64,000 bases of DNA from Lachnospiraceae bacterium. GTDB lineage: Bacteria > Bacillota > Clostridia > Lachnospirales > Lachnospiraceae. A model generated the notes under the pieces. It had not been told where the DNA came from and ran no database searches. It worked only from the letters and a program-made list of their open reading frames with translations. Where the stretch lies: assembly GCA_024691425.1 (NCBI GenBank), contig JAILNQ010000092.1, forward strand, positions 1 through 64,000, read 5' to 3'. This document shows, in pieces, positions 23,470 through 32,814 of this stretch (position 1 is its first letter; the number at the start of each line of letters is the position of its first letter). A program made the translations under genes and the position numbers.

Positions 23470-26163
23470 ATGAAAAAGCGTGTTGCAGATAACAATATGA
23501 TCGGAAGACTGTTCTTCGGGATGCTTCCGGTGCAGATACTCATCTTTGCAATGGGAGGCGTCAACTCCATCGTTGACGGTGCAATGGCGGGGCGTTTCAT
23601 CGGTTCATCCGCCGTAGGTGTCGTCGGTCTTTATTATCCCATGGTCAACATCATAACTGCGGCCGGCTCTGTGCTTCTCGGCGGTTCAACTGTGATCTGC
23701 GGCAGATTCATGGGAAGGGGAGATGTTGAAAAAACCGAGAGGGTATTTTCGTTAGACCTTTCTCTTGCATTTATCATCGGTGCAGTGATCGCGATAGGAA
23801 GCCTTCTGTTTTCAGGCCCTCTAGCCGCGCTTCTAGGAGCGAATGCAGAGCTTAAGGATGATCTTGTCAGATATATTACAGGATATGCGATCGGTATAAT
23901 TCCTATGCTTCTCGCCCAGCAGATATCATCGTTCCTTCAGCTCGAGAGGCAGGACAGAAGAGGCTATATCGGCATCGGAGGCATGACGGTTGCAAACATA
24001 GTTCTTGATACAGTTCTTGTCGCATATCTCGGGATGGGACTGCTCGGACTAGCGCTTGCTACGGCTTTTTCGAACACCATTTATTTTCTGATAACTGTCC
24101 CGTATTATTTTACTGATAAAGCGCAGCTTCATTTCGGAATAAAGAAGATAAACTGGAGACAGACATCCGAGCTGGTCATGACCGGACTTCCCGGTGCGCT
24201 TCTTGTTTTCTGCATAGCTATCAACGGTATCGCGATAAATCATCTGCTTCTTAAGTATGCGGGAGACGACGGGCTTTCCGCCATGTCTGCATTTAATATG
24301 ATCCGCGCCATTCTGATCGCATACTGTTTAGGAAATGGCAATGCAGTGCGCATGCTTGTCAGCGTGTTCGCCGGAGAAGAGGACAGAGGCGCTATCTGCC
24401 GCCTTTTCCGGATACTTGCTACGAAGGCGCTGGCGCTTTCTGCAGCTGTGACCATTGTTGTTCTTCTGCTTTCATCGACACTTGCGGGTATTTTTTTCCC
24501 GGACAGGAGTTCTGATGTCTATGCTCTGGCTCATCAGCTTTTCGTCATATATGCTTTCTGCATCCCTCTGATCCTGATATGTCAGGTCAATACGAACTAT
24601 CTCCAGGCCATGGGACATTCTCTTTTTGTTGATTTTCAGTCTGTATTTGATGGATTATTTTCCAATCTGATCCCTTCCGCCATACTTGCGCCGGTTTTCG
24701 GGGCATTCGGTATATGGATAGCAAATCCTATCGGAATAATACTAACGATCCTCACTGTGCCGGTATACCGTATCATCTGGCTGCGGCGCTTTCCGAGAAC
24801 GCATGATGATTTTATGTTTTTCGCTCCGGATTTCGGTGCTGAACCTGAAAATACCCTGTTTATACACATCCATGATAATGATGAGCTGTCCCTTGCATCT
24901 TCGCGCATCCAGGAATTCTGTGAGGGGCATGAGATGGATAAAAGAGCATCTTACTATTCAGCGCTCTGCGTTGAAGAGCTTGCAGGGAACGTGATCAGAC
25001 ACGGATTCACAGCGGACAGGAAAACTCATTCCCTTAACGTTCTTGCCATCCGGAAAAAGAACGGCGTCACGATCAGGATAAAGGATGACTGCAAGCCGTT
25101 TGATATAAGAGAAATGGCCGATATGGTACGGAAACAGGAAGACAGATATGCCAATATCGGGATCCGCATGGTCTACAGCATTGCCGACGGCATTGATTAC
25201 ATGAATCTTCTCGGGCTTAATATCATAAGCATAAAAATACATGACAGGGATCTGATCAGGCTTACGAAAACCGATTATCTCCTTGAAAAATCACTGGCAG
25301 AACAGGATCCTGACCTTCACAGGAGATTTGCCGACACCGTGTTCATCGTACGGAAGATACTGTCAAGATACAGGCTTCTGTTCCCGGAATATACAGATCA
25401 TTCCGAGCTGCACAGCCTGACCGTGGTCGATTCATGCAACAGGCTTATCGGTTCCGAGAATATAAATCGGCTGAATGCCGATGAGATATATATACTTCTT
25501 GAGGCGGCATATCTGCATGATGCGGGTATGGGCATAAGCGAAAGGGATTACGCTGCTTTCAAAGACCGGTTCAATGAGTCTGAATATTTCCGGGCACATC
25601 CGGATGATACGGCTGCCGATTTTGTGAGGGAGTATCATAATGAGTTCAGCGGCGCGTTCATCGAAAAGTATGCCGGCCTGTTCGATTTTCCCACGAAAGA
25701 GCATACTTTTGCTATCCGTCAAGTTGCGAGGGGGCACCGCAGGACTGACCTTTTTGATGAGAAAGAATATCCTTCGGACTACCATCTTCCAAACGGGAAT
25801 ACTGTCTGTCTGCCTTATCTTTCCGCGATAATCAGGCTGGCTGATGAGATAGATGTCGTTGCATCCCGCAATCCGCTGGTACTGTATGATATCGGTATGC
25901 TCACTGACGAGCGTGAGATCGTTGAGAACAAAAAACTTGCGGCCGTAAAAGAAATGAAGATGACGTCTGATGAGTTCATCCTGACGGCCGAAACTGGTGA
26001 GAAGGATATCGCGGAAAGCCTCGAGAACATGGTCGTCAAAATGCAGAAGACGCTTGATCAATGCAGCAGAGTGATATCAGAAAGAACGAAATACACACTT
26101 TCTCAGAAGAGAGTTAAGCTTGACCTTTCTTTTGCGGTTGATAAAGAGCGTAAATCTATGTAA
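23470..26163 (+). CDS. MATE-family transporter fused to Hsp90-like ATPase and HD domain
   Basis: One frame encodes about 897 residues. Residues 10-450 form a 12-helix MATE exporter (LPVQILIFAMGGVNSIVDG; long hydrophobic helices). Residues about 460-595 form an HATPase domain of the RsbW/anti-sigma kind with an N box (EELAGNVIRHGF), G1 (IKDDCKPFD) and G2 (NIGIRMV). Residues 640-890 form an HD domain with His in HSLTVVD, the HD pair in YLHDAGMG, His in RGHRR and Asp in RLADEIDV. Transport, ATP-driven switching and a phosphohydrolase may thus be coupled; this is inference. The frame extends four codons upstream to ATG 23458, but that ATG overlaps the -10 box. Neither start has an SD. The FIST-type kinase follows 47 bases later. 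Confidence 0.85.
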   Translation: MKKRVADNNMIGRLFFGMLPVQILIFAMGGVNSIVDGAMAGRFIGSSAVGVVGLYYPMVNIITAAGSVLLGGSTVICGRFMGRGDVEKTERVFSLDLSLAFIIGAVIAIGSLLFSGPLAALLGANAELKDDLVRYITGYAIGIIPMLLAQQISSFLQLERQDRRGYIGIGGMTVANIVLDTVLVAYLGMGLLGLALATAFSNTIYFLITVPYYFTDKAQLHFGIKKINWRQTSELVMTGLPGALLVFCIAINGIAINHLLLKYAGDDGLSAMSAFNMIRAILIAYCLGNGNAVRMLVSVFAGEEDRGAICRLFRILATKALALSAAVTIVVLLLSSTLAGIFFPDRSSDVYALAHQLFVIYAFCIPLILICQVNTNYLQAMGHSLFVDFQSVFDGLFSNLIPSAILAPVFGAFGIWIANPIGIILTILTVPVYRIIWLRRFPRTHDDFMFFAPDFGAEPENTLFIHIHDNDELSLASSRIQEFCEGHEMDKRASYYSALCVEELAGNVIRHGFTADRKTHSLNVLAIRKKNGVTIRIKDDCKPFDIREMADMVRKQEDRYANIGIRMVYSIADGIDYMNLLGLNIISIKIHDRDLIRLTKTDYLLEKSLAEQDPDLHRRFADTVFIVRKILSRYRLLFPEYTDHSELHSLTVVDSCNRLIGSENINRLNADEIYILLEAAYLHDAGMGISERDYAAFKDRFNESEYFRAHPDDTAADFVREYHNEFSGAFIEKYAGLFDFPTKEHTFAIRQVARGHRRTDLFDEKEYPSDYHLPNGNTVCLPYLSAIIRLADEIDVVASRNPLVLYDIGMLTDEREIVENKKLAAVKEMKMTSDEFILTAETGEKDIAESLENMVVKMQKTLDQCSRVISERTKYTLSQKRVKLDLSFAVDKERKSM

Positions 26164-26210
26164 AATGACTTTATCTGCAGGCAGATTATTATGAGGAGTA
26201 TTTTATTCGG

Positions 26211-28778
26211 ATGATTCAGAAGAAGTTTCTATGCAAAGATATGGCAGCCGCCAAAGAGGCAGTTTCCGAGCTTTCAAAAATCATATCGGACAACAGTCAT
26301 AGATCAGCGCTCATCACTTTCTATGAAGCCGGTTTATCGAGGCAGGATGTCGTATGCCTTCTTGATGAGATCAAGGGCTATGGCCATACGGATCTGCAGA
26401 TTGCAGGCATAACCCTTCCGATCATCGCAGAGCTTCTGCCTGAGGGATCTGGCATACTTCTTAATCTGGTACTTACCGAGAAAGCCGATATCGAAGTTGT
26501 CGGAATTCCATGCCATCCGGGGGAGGAAGCAGAGGCCGCCGGAAAGCTCAGGGGCATTCTGGATACGCATGATGCTCTGAAAGCCGTAGAGCTGTTCGGA
26601 AGCCGCATGGCATTTGATACGACCGCTTTCATGGAACAGGCCATGGAAGGTCATGAAGATGCGGTACTGTTCGGCACGTCCACAATACGCGGCCTCGCGC
26701 AGAAAGTTTCCGTTGAGGAAAGCGAAAACTCCATAGAACTGGAAAAATCCGAATCCGATGCAGAATTTAACGAGATCATTGTCGGGGGCGATATAATAAA
26801 CGACGGGTTTGCGGCGGTTCTGTTTTCGGGCAACAGCCTTAACGTGTGTGCAGATTACGCGCTCGGCTGGAATCCTGTCGGACGCAGGCTTCCTCTCGTT
26901 CTCGGCAAGAACCCGGTCAAGGGCGAGACCGTGGTTGAAAAGATCAATGATCTTCCTGCGGTGGATATATACAGAGAATATCTCGGAGTTTATCCCGATT
27001 CATTTTTCATAAGCAATATATGCGAGTTCCCGTTCGTGGTTGAGCGTGACGGCATAAACATATGCATGGTTCCGATGGACTGCGGAAAAGACGGCGAGCT
27101 GTACTTCATGATGACTCTGAAAGAGGATGAAATGCTCCGATTTACTTTCGCTTCACATGATGAAGTGCTGTACGCGAGCCGCCGGACATTGGAAGATATG
27201 GAAGCTTTCGCTCCTGAAGCTCTGTTTCTGACGCTGTGCGGAAACCGTATCAACTTCCTGAAGGAAGATGCGCACATCGAGTGGGATGAATTCAGCTCAG
27301 TTGCACCCGATTTTGCCCTTATGCATGGCGCATGCGAGCTTTATTATCATAACGGAAAAGGCGGGATACTCAACAGCGCACACCTTGCAGTCGGTTTCCG
27401 TGAAGGAGACGCATCAAAGAACGATGGCGGATATTCGCATCCTTCTCTCGAGAGCCTGCGCCACGGACGTCCGCTTTCTCTTTCGGACAGAATGTCCACT
27501 TTCCTGGGCAAGATAACGAATGAGCTTCTTGACATTGCATCAGAGGCAAGAGAAGCCAATAATGCCAAATCGGCATTCCTGTCGCATATGTCCCATGAGA
27601 TACGCACACCGATAAATGCGATCCTCGGCATGGATGAGATGATCCTCCAGGAGAGTAAGGAAGAAGGGACGCTTGATTATGCGTCAAGCATCCGCTCGGC
27701 AGGCAACAACCTTCTCGGTATAGTGAATGATATTCTCGACTTCTCGAAGATAGAAGCCGGAAAGATGAGCATCGTTCCGGTTGAATACGGGCTCACCTCG
27801 ATCATAAACGATCTTTATAACGTGGTGCGGCTCCGTGCAGAGGATAAAGGTCTCAAGGTTAAGCTCGATATTGATCCGTCTCTGCCTTCCGTTCTTTTAG
27901 GAGATGTGACGCGCATAAGGCAGGTTATAACTAATCTGCTGTCTAATGCCGTCAAATATACGGAAAAAGGAGAGGTTACGCTCTCAATAGGAAGGGCGCC
28001 GATAAACGCCGAAGATCATAAGGAAGAAATCAGTAAAGCATGTCCGGGAACTGTCCCGGAGCATTTGATAAGGCTCAAGGTATCCGTAAAGGATACCGGA
28101 ATCGGAATAAAGCCCGAGGACATGGACAGGCTTTTTGAGGAATACGAGCGTTTTGACGAAAAACGCAATTTCTCTGTTGAAGGAACGGGACTCGGTATTT
28201 CGATAACGAGTGAGCTGCTGGACCTCATGGGGAGCAGGCTTTTGGTGGAAAGCACATACGGGGAGGGCTCTGATTTCGGATTCGAGCTGATGCAGGGTGT
28301 TGTGAATTCTGAAGAGGTCGGAGATAAGAGCAAGTGGTTCAAAAAACCCGCAGGCAGAAAGCAGAGAATAGCCTTTACCGCAGAGGATGCGCATATACTC
28401 GTGGTTGATGATTCCGCAACGAATCTGTCCGTAATGACGAGTCTTCTCAAGAACACAAAGATAAAAACCGATACGGCTTCATCGGGGAAAGAAGCCCTTG
28501 AGCTCGTCAAAAAGAATGCTTATGATGTCATATTCCTTGACCATCTCATGCCGGAGCTGGACGGTCCTGAGACGCTGAAGAAGATGAAGGAGCTTCCTGA
28601 CAACATGTCAGCAGATGCGCCTGTCATCTCGCTTACGGCCAATGTACTTTCGGGAGCAAGAGATGAGTATATCCTTGCAGGGTATAATGATTATCTGTCC
28701 AAGCCGATCAAACTGAAGGAACTGGAGGATATGCTGTTCTGCTATATTCCTCCGGAGAAGATAAGAACTGTGCAGTAA
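26211..28778 (+). CDS. Hybrid histidine kinase with FIST sensor domain
   Basis: An 855-residue soluble protein without membrane helices. Residues 1-395 resemble the FIST N and C sensory domains (ALFLTLCGNRINF and LMHGACELYYHNGKGGI fit the FIST_C pattern), which are thought to bind small ligands such as amino acids. A HisKA box follows ([13 protein letters not shown], His near 460), then HATPase (about 555-700) and a receiver (AHILVVDD near 727, acceptor Asp near 776 in FLDHLMPELDG). No Hpt is attached, so phosphate must pass to a separate Hpt or return to the kinase. The start is an ATG 47 bases after the MATE fusion, suggesting joint expression. Confidence 0.85.
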   Translation: MIQKKFLCKDMAAAKEAVSELSKIISDNSHRSALITFYEAGLSRQDVVCLLDEIKGYGHTDLQIAGITLPIIAELLPEGSGILLNLVLTEKADIEVVGIPCHPGEEAEAAGKLRGILDTHDALKAVELFGSRMAFDTTAFMEQAMEGHEDAVLFGTSTIRGLAQKVSVEESENSIELEKSESDAEFNEIIVGGDIINDGFAAVLFSGNSLNVCADYALGWNPVGRRLPLVLGKNPVKGETVVEKINDLPAVDIYREYLGVYPDSFFISNICEFPFVVERDGINICMVPMDCGKDGELYFMMTLKEDEMLRFTFASHDEVLYASRRTLEDMEAFAPEALFLTLCGNRINFLKEDAHIEWDEFSSVAPDFALMHGACELYYHNGKGGILNSAHLAVGFREGDASKNDGGYSHPSLESLRHGRPLSLSDRMSTFLGKITNELLDIASEAREANNAKSAFLSHMSHEIRTPINAILGMDEMILQESKEEGTLDYASSIRSAGNNLLGIVNDILDFSKIEAGKMSIVPVEYGLTSIINDLYNVVRLRAEDKGLKVKLDIDPSLPSVLLGDVTRIRQVITNLLSNAVKYTEKGEVTLSIGRAPINAEDHKEEISKACPGTVPEHLIRLKVSVKDTGIGIKPEDMDRLFEEYERFDEKRNFSVEGTGLGISITSELLDLMGSRLLVESTYGEGSDFGFELMQGVVNSEEVGDKSKWFKKPAGRKQRIAFTAEDAHILVVDDSATNLSVMTSLLKNTKIKTDTASSGKEALELVKKNAYDVIFLDHLMPELDGPETLKKMKELPDNMSADAPVISLTANVLSGARDEYILAGYNDYLSKPIKLKELEDMLFCYIPPEKIRTVQ

Positions 28779-28796
28779 CAGGAAGGAGTGAATGAT

Positions 28797-29264
28797 TTGG
28801 AAGAGAGAAAAACTATCAACGAAGAGGAAATCCGTGCCCATCAGGGTGCTCAGGACTGTTTTTTCTGGTTCGGGATATTCATGCTTGCTGTCGGAATTAT
28901 CGGTGCGCTCTTCGGAGTTCCAGGCGCGGGACCGATAGTTGCGCTGCTCCTCCTTGCGGTTATGATTTTCCTCCTCAGATACAGAAAGAAAAGGGGTGAG
29001 CTGAAGGCGTATTTCATAAGAAGACCGCTTACGAGAAAAGCTATCGATACAGATACAGATGATGACAATAATATTATATATGTCTATCACTTCTATTTCG
29101 GGGAAAAGAGATTCACTGTGAACGAGACTGAATACAATGAAGCCATCGAGGGAACCGAATACTACGTCATGTATGATTCATATGATGATAGCATTGTCGC
29201 GGTCTATGAGGCAGATAAGTACGACATCGATCCTACGCTCGACATAAGACCGATTCCTGAATGA
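28797..29264 (+). CDS. Small membrane protein, 155 aa, unknown
   Basis: TTG 28797 is favoured because GGAAGGAG lies 8 bases upstream; a GTG at 28788 in the same frame overlaps that SD. Two adjacent membrane helices (about 20-65) follow a charged N-terminus, and a ~90-residue soluble domain ends the protein. That domain has an acidic stretch (DTDTDDDNN) and strands such as IYVYHFYFGEKRFTV. I do not recognise the family; it resembles small cell-envelope proteins of unknown role. It lies 18 bases after the FIST kinase. Confidence 0.7.
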   Translation: MEERKTINEEEIRAHQGAQDCFFWFGIFMLAVGIIGALFGVPGAGPIVALLLLAVMIFLLRYRKKRGELKAYFIRRPLTRKAIDTDTDDDNNIIYVYHFYFGEKRFTVNETEYNEAIEGTEYYVMYDSYDDSIVAVYEADKYDIDPTLDIRPIPE

Positions 29265-29266
29265 AT

Positions 29267-29285
29267 TATACTTTTAGTATGTATT
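29267..29285 (+). repeat. Copy 1 of a 19-bp intergenic motif
   Basis: TATACTTTTAGTATGTATT lies directly after a stop codon and recurs with one mismatch at 31500-31518, again just after a stop codon and about 65-80 bases before the next start codon. It could be a promoter element or regulator site. Confidence 0.45.
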
Positions 29286-29296
29286 TATATGACACG

Positions 29297-29330
29297 GCCG
29301 CCGTTATAATCAATAATGGCGGCTCGTTTT
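29297..29330 (+). terminator. Intrinsic terminator
   Basis: An 11-bp stem (GCCGCCGTTAT / ATAATGGCGGC, one G-U) with a 5-base loop is followed by TCGTTTT. It ends 15 bases before the next start codon and directly precedes its SD, so it may also act as an attenuator for the following kinase. Confidence 0.75.
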
Positions 29331-29344
29331 ATGGAGGGTGAAAA

Positions 29345-31495
29345 ATGCTTCCCTATAAGGACAGAATGAAAAAAATCATAGATTTTCTTTTCCCGACAGG
29401 CGGTGATATCAGGGCAAAGGTTTTCGACATACTGGCTAAATGCGGAGTTATCGTCTGCATTATTTCGGCTGTAAACTGCCTGATAGTTGAGTCTGAAGGT
29501 TACCAGAGCTTCATGTGGAGCATAGTCGGAGCGATCATATCACTCATCCTTATGATAACTACACGTAAGACAGGGAAATACAGATCTGCGATGATACTTA
29601 CCATACTGCTTATCTTCTTCGGACTGTTTTCTTTTCTGTTCTTCACCGGCGGCGGATATCATAGCGGTATGCCGTTTTTCTTTGTTTTTGCGGTCGTTTT
29701 CACGGCCTTCATGCTCGACGGGATAATCATGCCTGTTTTCGTAGTGACAGAACTGTTATGGTATACGATACTTATGCTCTGGGCACGGCATGTACCGGGT
29801 TCTGTCAAATATGAGTATGATGAGTTTGGTTATTTTTTCGACATATGGTTTGACATGATCATCGTATCGCTCAGCGTTGCGATCACTATGTATCTGCAGA
29901 TAAGAGTATACAGGAAGAAGGAAAAAGAGCTCAGCGTTGCGATCCAGGAGGCGGAGGAAGCAAACAGGGCAAAGAGCGATTTCCTTGCTAAGATGAGCCA
30001 TGACATAAGGACGCCTCTTAACACGATCATGGCGATGAACGAGATGATCGTATCGAACACGTCATCCGCCAGGATCAGAGGATGGGTAAACGATAGCAAC
30101 GTTTCGGGGCGCATACTTCTTTCGCTTATTGATGACATGCTCGATCTTACGAAGATAGAGGCAGGAAAGATGGAGCTGCTTTCGGAACCGTGGAAAACAG
30201 ACGTGCTGTTCCCGGAAACCGCAAGGTTATGGAAGCCGCAGGCGCAGAAGGCAGGACTTGATTTCGGATTCGAGATGGACAAGGCTGTGCCTCCTGTACT
30301 GTACGGAGATGAGGGTGTTATAAGGAAGGTAACCAACAATCTGCTCAGCAACTCGGTGAAATACACTAAGCATGGCGGAGTAAATCTTTCTGTCAGCTGG
30401 GACGGCTGCCTCCAGATAACTGTTAAAGACACGGGTATCGGCATTGCGCCCGAGCACCTTGAAACGATATTCAACCCGTTTGACAGAGGCGTGCAGGACA
30501 TATACCGCGAAACGAGCGGGAGCGGCCTGGGGCTTGCGATAGTAAAAGAGCTGGTAGATGCAATGGACGGAACGATCAGCTGTCATAGCGTTCTTGACGA
30601 AGGAACAGAGTTTATAGTCAGACTTCCGCTTGAAATATATAAAGGTGAAAATCCTCTGGCAGAAACGCAAGTGGATGTTCAGGCTCAGACCGAGACGCAG
30701 AAGCGATTTGTTGCACCTAATGCGCGTATCTTAGTCGTAGATGATAATTCGTTCAATCGTAAGGTTATCGAGGAATTCCTCGAACCGGCTCTCGTGCAGC
30801 TTGATGAGGTAGAGAGCGGATACGAAGCTCTTGAGATGATAGATATAAAAGAATACGATCTCATCATCATGGATCTTCGCATGCCCAAGATGGACGGTGT
30901 CGAGACTCTCGAACGCATAAAGAAGGATTATCCTGATTTTAACACTCCTGTAGTTGTATTTACGGCGGATATCATTAACGGCGTGGAACAGTCTCTTCTC
31001 GAAAAAGGTTTTGCAGGCTTTCTTGCAAAGCCGGTCAGCTCGCAGAAGATACTTGATACGATAAAGAGATTCGTTCCGGATAAAGTCATTACGATCGAGA
31101 CTGAACGTGAGAACGACATAACGCTTTCCGATATCGAAAACTATCAGGACATGCTCATGCCTTACGGTATCGATCTTAAGCTCGCGCTTGAGAACAATGC
31201 CGCTAACACAGATGAGTTCATAACAAGAGCGAGAATGTTCGAACAGTATGCCGAAGAGGGAATCGGCAAACTTAAAGATCCAGGCTCGAGAGAGGAGTAT
31301 TATATCAACGTACATTCGCTCAAGTCCGTTGCCTGGGGCATAGGAGCATTTCTCTTGGCAAGGCTTTCGGAAACTGTTGAATACAGGAAAGATGAGAGAT
31401 TTTCAGAAGGCATCAATCCTTCAATAATAGAAGAATACGAGAGGGTACGCCAAGGCCTTCTCATTTTCAGAAAAGAAGTCGAGCGGGAAATTTAA
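29345..31495 (+). CDS. Membrane hybrid histidine kinase with receiver and Hpt
   Basis: A 716-residue protein. The N-terminal ~195 residues hold about six membrane helices with little outside the membrane. A HisKA box (MSHDIRTPLNTIM, His near 218), HATPase (about 325-435; DTGIGI and GSGLGL), a receiver (ARILVVDD near 460, Asp near 508 in IIMDLRMPKMDG) and an Hpt domain (VHSLKSVAWGIGA, His near 656) follow, so all relay parts are on one chain. The H box has Asp after His (HD) where paralogues here have HE. SD GGAGGG. It heads a group with an SH3 lipoprotein, a response regulator and another lipoprotein. Confidence 0.92.
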   Translation: MLPYKDRMKKIIDFLFPTGGDIRAKVFDILAKCGVIVCIISAVNCLIVESEGYQSFMWSIVGAIISLILMITTRKTGKYRSAMILTILLIFFGLFSFLFFTGGGYHSGMPFFFVFAVVFTAFMLDGIIMPVFVVTELLWYTILMLWARHVPGSVKYEYDEFGYFFDIWFDMIIVSLSVAITMYLQIRVYRKKEKELSVAIQEAEEANRAKSDFLAKMSHDIRTPLNTIMAMNEMIVSNTSSARIRGWVNDSNVSGRILLSLIDDMLDLTKIEAGKMELLSEPWKTDVLFPETARLWKPQAQKAGLDFGFEMDKAVPPVLYGDEGVIRKVTNNLLSNSVKYTKHGGVNLSVSWDGCLQITVKDTGIGIAPEHLETIFNPFDRGVQDIYRETSGSGLGLAIVKELVDAMDGTISCHSVLDEGTEFIVRLPLEIYKGENPLAETQVDVQAQTETQKRFVAPNARILVVDDNSFNRKVIEEFLEPALVQLDEVESGYEALEMIDIKEYDLIIMDLRMPKMDGVETLERIKKDYPDFNTPVVVFTADIINGVEQSLLEKGFAGFLAKPVSSQKILDTIKRFVPDKVITIETERENDITLSDIENYQDMLMPYGIDLKLALENNAANTDEFITRARMFEQYAEEGIGKLKDPGSREEYYINVHSLKSVAWGIGAFLLARLSETVEYRKDERFSEGINPSIIEEYERVRQGLLIFRKEVEREI

Positions 31496-31499
31496 AGAG

Positions 31500-31518
31500 T
31501 ATACTTTTAGGATGTATT
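31500..31518 (+). repeat. Copy 2 of a 19-bp intergenic motif
   Basis: TATACTTTTAGGATGTATT differs from the copy at 29267-29285 at one position. It starts three bases after the kinase stop codon and precedes the lipoprotein gene. Confidence 0.45.
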
Positions 31519-31580
31519 CAATAAATACAGCCGGTTGTAGAATCTGTTATAGCAACTGATTATTTTACAGGGAGGATGAA

Positions 31581-32798
31581 ATGATGATGATCAGCAAGAA
31601 AAGACTAATGTCAATTATCGCAGGGACTGCAGTTCTTGCAATGCTTGCGGGATGCGGAGCGGCACCTGAGGCGGCACCTGCTGAGCCGGAGAGTGCAGCA
31701 GTTGAAGAGACTGCTAAAGAGGCTCCGGAAGCTGAAACTGATGAGGATGCTATCGCAGCAGCCGAAGAAGAAGAGCTTGAATCCAAGAATGTCCTTGCCG
31801 TAAAGGCACCCGGATATTCCGGACTTGAGAACCTTAAGATGGAAAACAATGATGACGGTACATACTATTATGAGGATATGACCGAGGACGGAATCACTAT
31901 CATTACGAACATGTCCTACAGGAATTCTCAGAGAGACGGCCAGGCAATGGATGCGTATGCAGAGAACTTCGTTTGTGCCCTTGTTGACAATGATGCCAGG
32001 ATAACGGCTTCAGCTGAGGATACAGAGCTTTCTGAAAAGCTTACATACCCTGTATACAAGGTAGACTGGGAGAGCGGCGAAAACGAGGATACAAGACAGG
32101 CAGTGGGCGTTGTTATTCTTACTGATAACTTCACATTCTATTTCGGGTATGAATGCCCTATAGATTTTTACGAGGACAACGAGGAATTCTACGCAGAGGA
32201 GCTTAAGAATGTTGAACTCATTGATCTAGAAGCGCTTGAAGCTTCCGATGATTCTTCTGATGTTAAGAGAGGCCTCGACGATTTTTCCGATTATGAAGTG
32301 GATCCTGACAGCGTTCTGTTCTTCGTAAAGGTTGCCGCAAAGGACGGCGGTGTTAACTTAAGAAGCGGCCCTTCAACCGATGACGAGATTCTTATCAAGA
32401 TGATAAAGAATGACGTTGTTCTTCCGGTAACCGACGGCGTAACATATGAAGCAACAGGAAAAGACTGGTATGAGACATACTATGACGGAGAATGGGGCTT
32501 CGTAGCAGAATCTGAAGTCGACAGGATCGAAGAAGAGGATGTTGATCCCGAAGATATCATGTTCTTCCTTGAGATCGCTTCTAAGGACGGTAATGCGAAC
32601 ATCAGGGAAGAAGACGGCACTGAGTCTGATGTTCTCTTCTCAAAGGTCAAGAACGGAACAGTTCTTTACTGCATAGACGGTGCAACAAGAGAAGACAACG
32701 GAAAAGTATGGCTCAAGGTCATCTACCAGGGCGAGATGGGATGGATTTCTGAATCCCAGATCAAATACCTTGATTTTGACAGAAATGTATTTTATTGA
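31581..32798 (+). CDS. Lipoprotein with two C-terminal SH3b domains
   Basis: A 405-residue protein with a lipoprotein signal (lipobox LAGC, Cys25), then an Ala/Glu/Pro linker, a central ~140-residue domain of unknown type, and two tandem bacterial SH3 domains (VNLRSGPSTDDEIL and WYETYYDGEWGFV; then ANIREEDGTESDVLF and WLKVIYQGEMGWIS). SH3b domains usually bind peptidoglycan, so it probably sits on the outer face of the membrane and touches the wall. Three consecutive ATGs could start it, and the second or third best fits the GGAGG. It lies between a kinase and a response regulator. Confidence 0.8.
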   Translation: MMMISKKRLMSIIAGTAVLAMLAGCGAAPEAAPAEPESAAVEETAKEAPEAETDEDAIAAAEEEELESKNVLAVKAPGYSGLENLKMENNDDGTYYYEDMTEDGITIITNMSYRNSQRDGQAMDAYAENFVCALVDNDARITASAEDTELSEKLTYPVYKVDWESGENEDTRQAVGVVILTDNFTFYFGYECPIDFYEDNEEFYAEELKNVELIDLEALEASDDSSDVKRGLDDFSDYEVDPDSVLFFVKVAAKDGGVNLRSGPSTDDEILIKMIKNDVVLPVTDGVTYEATGKDWYETYYDGEWGFVAESEVDRIEEEDVDPEDIMFFLEIASKDGNANIREEDGTESDVLFSKVKNGTVLYCIDGATREDNGKVWLKVIYQGEMGWISESQIKYLDFDRNVFY

Positions 32799-32814
32799 TC
32801 ACAGTGGATGAAGC

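Noticed and set aside
25432-26061. Long antisense ORF over the HD part of the MATE fusion
   Set aside because: No SD or motif, fully opposite a clear HD domain.
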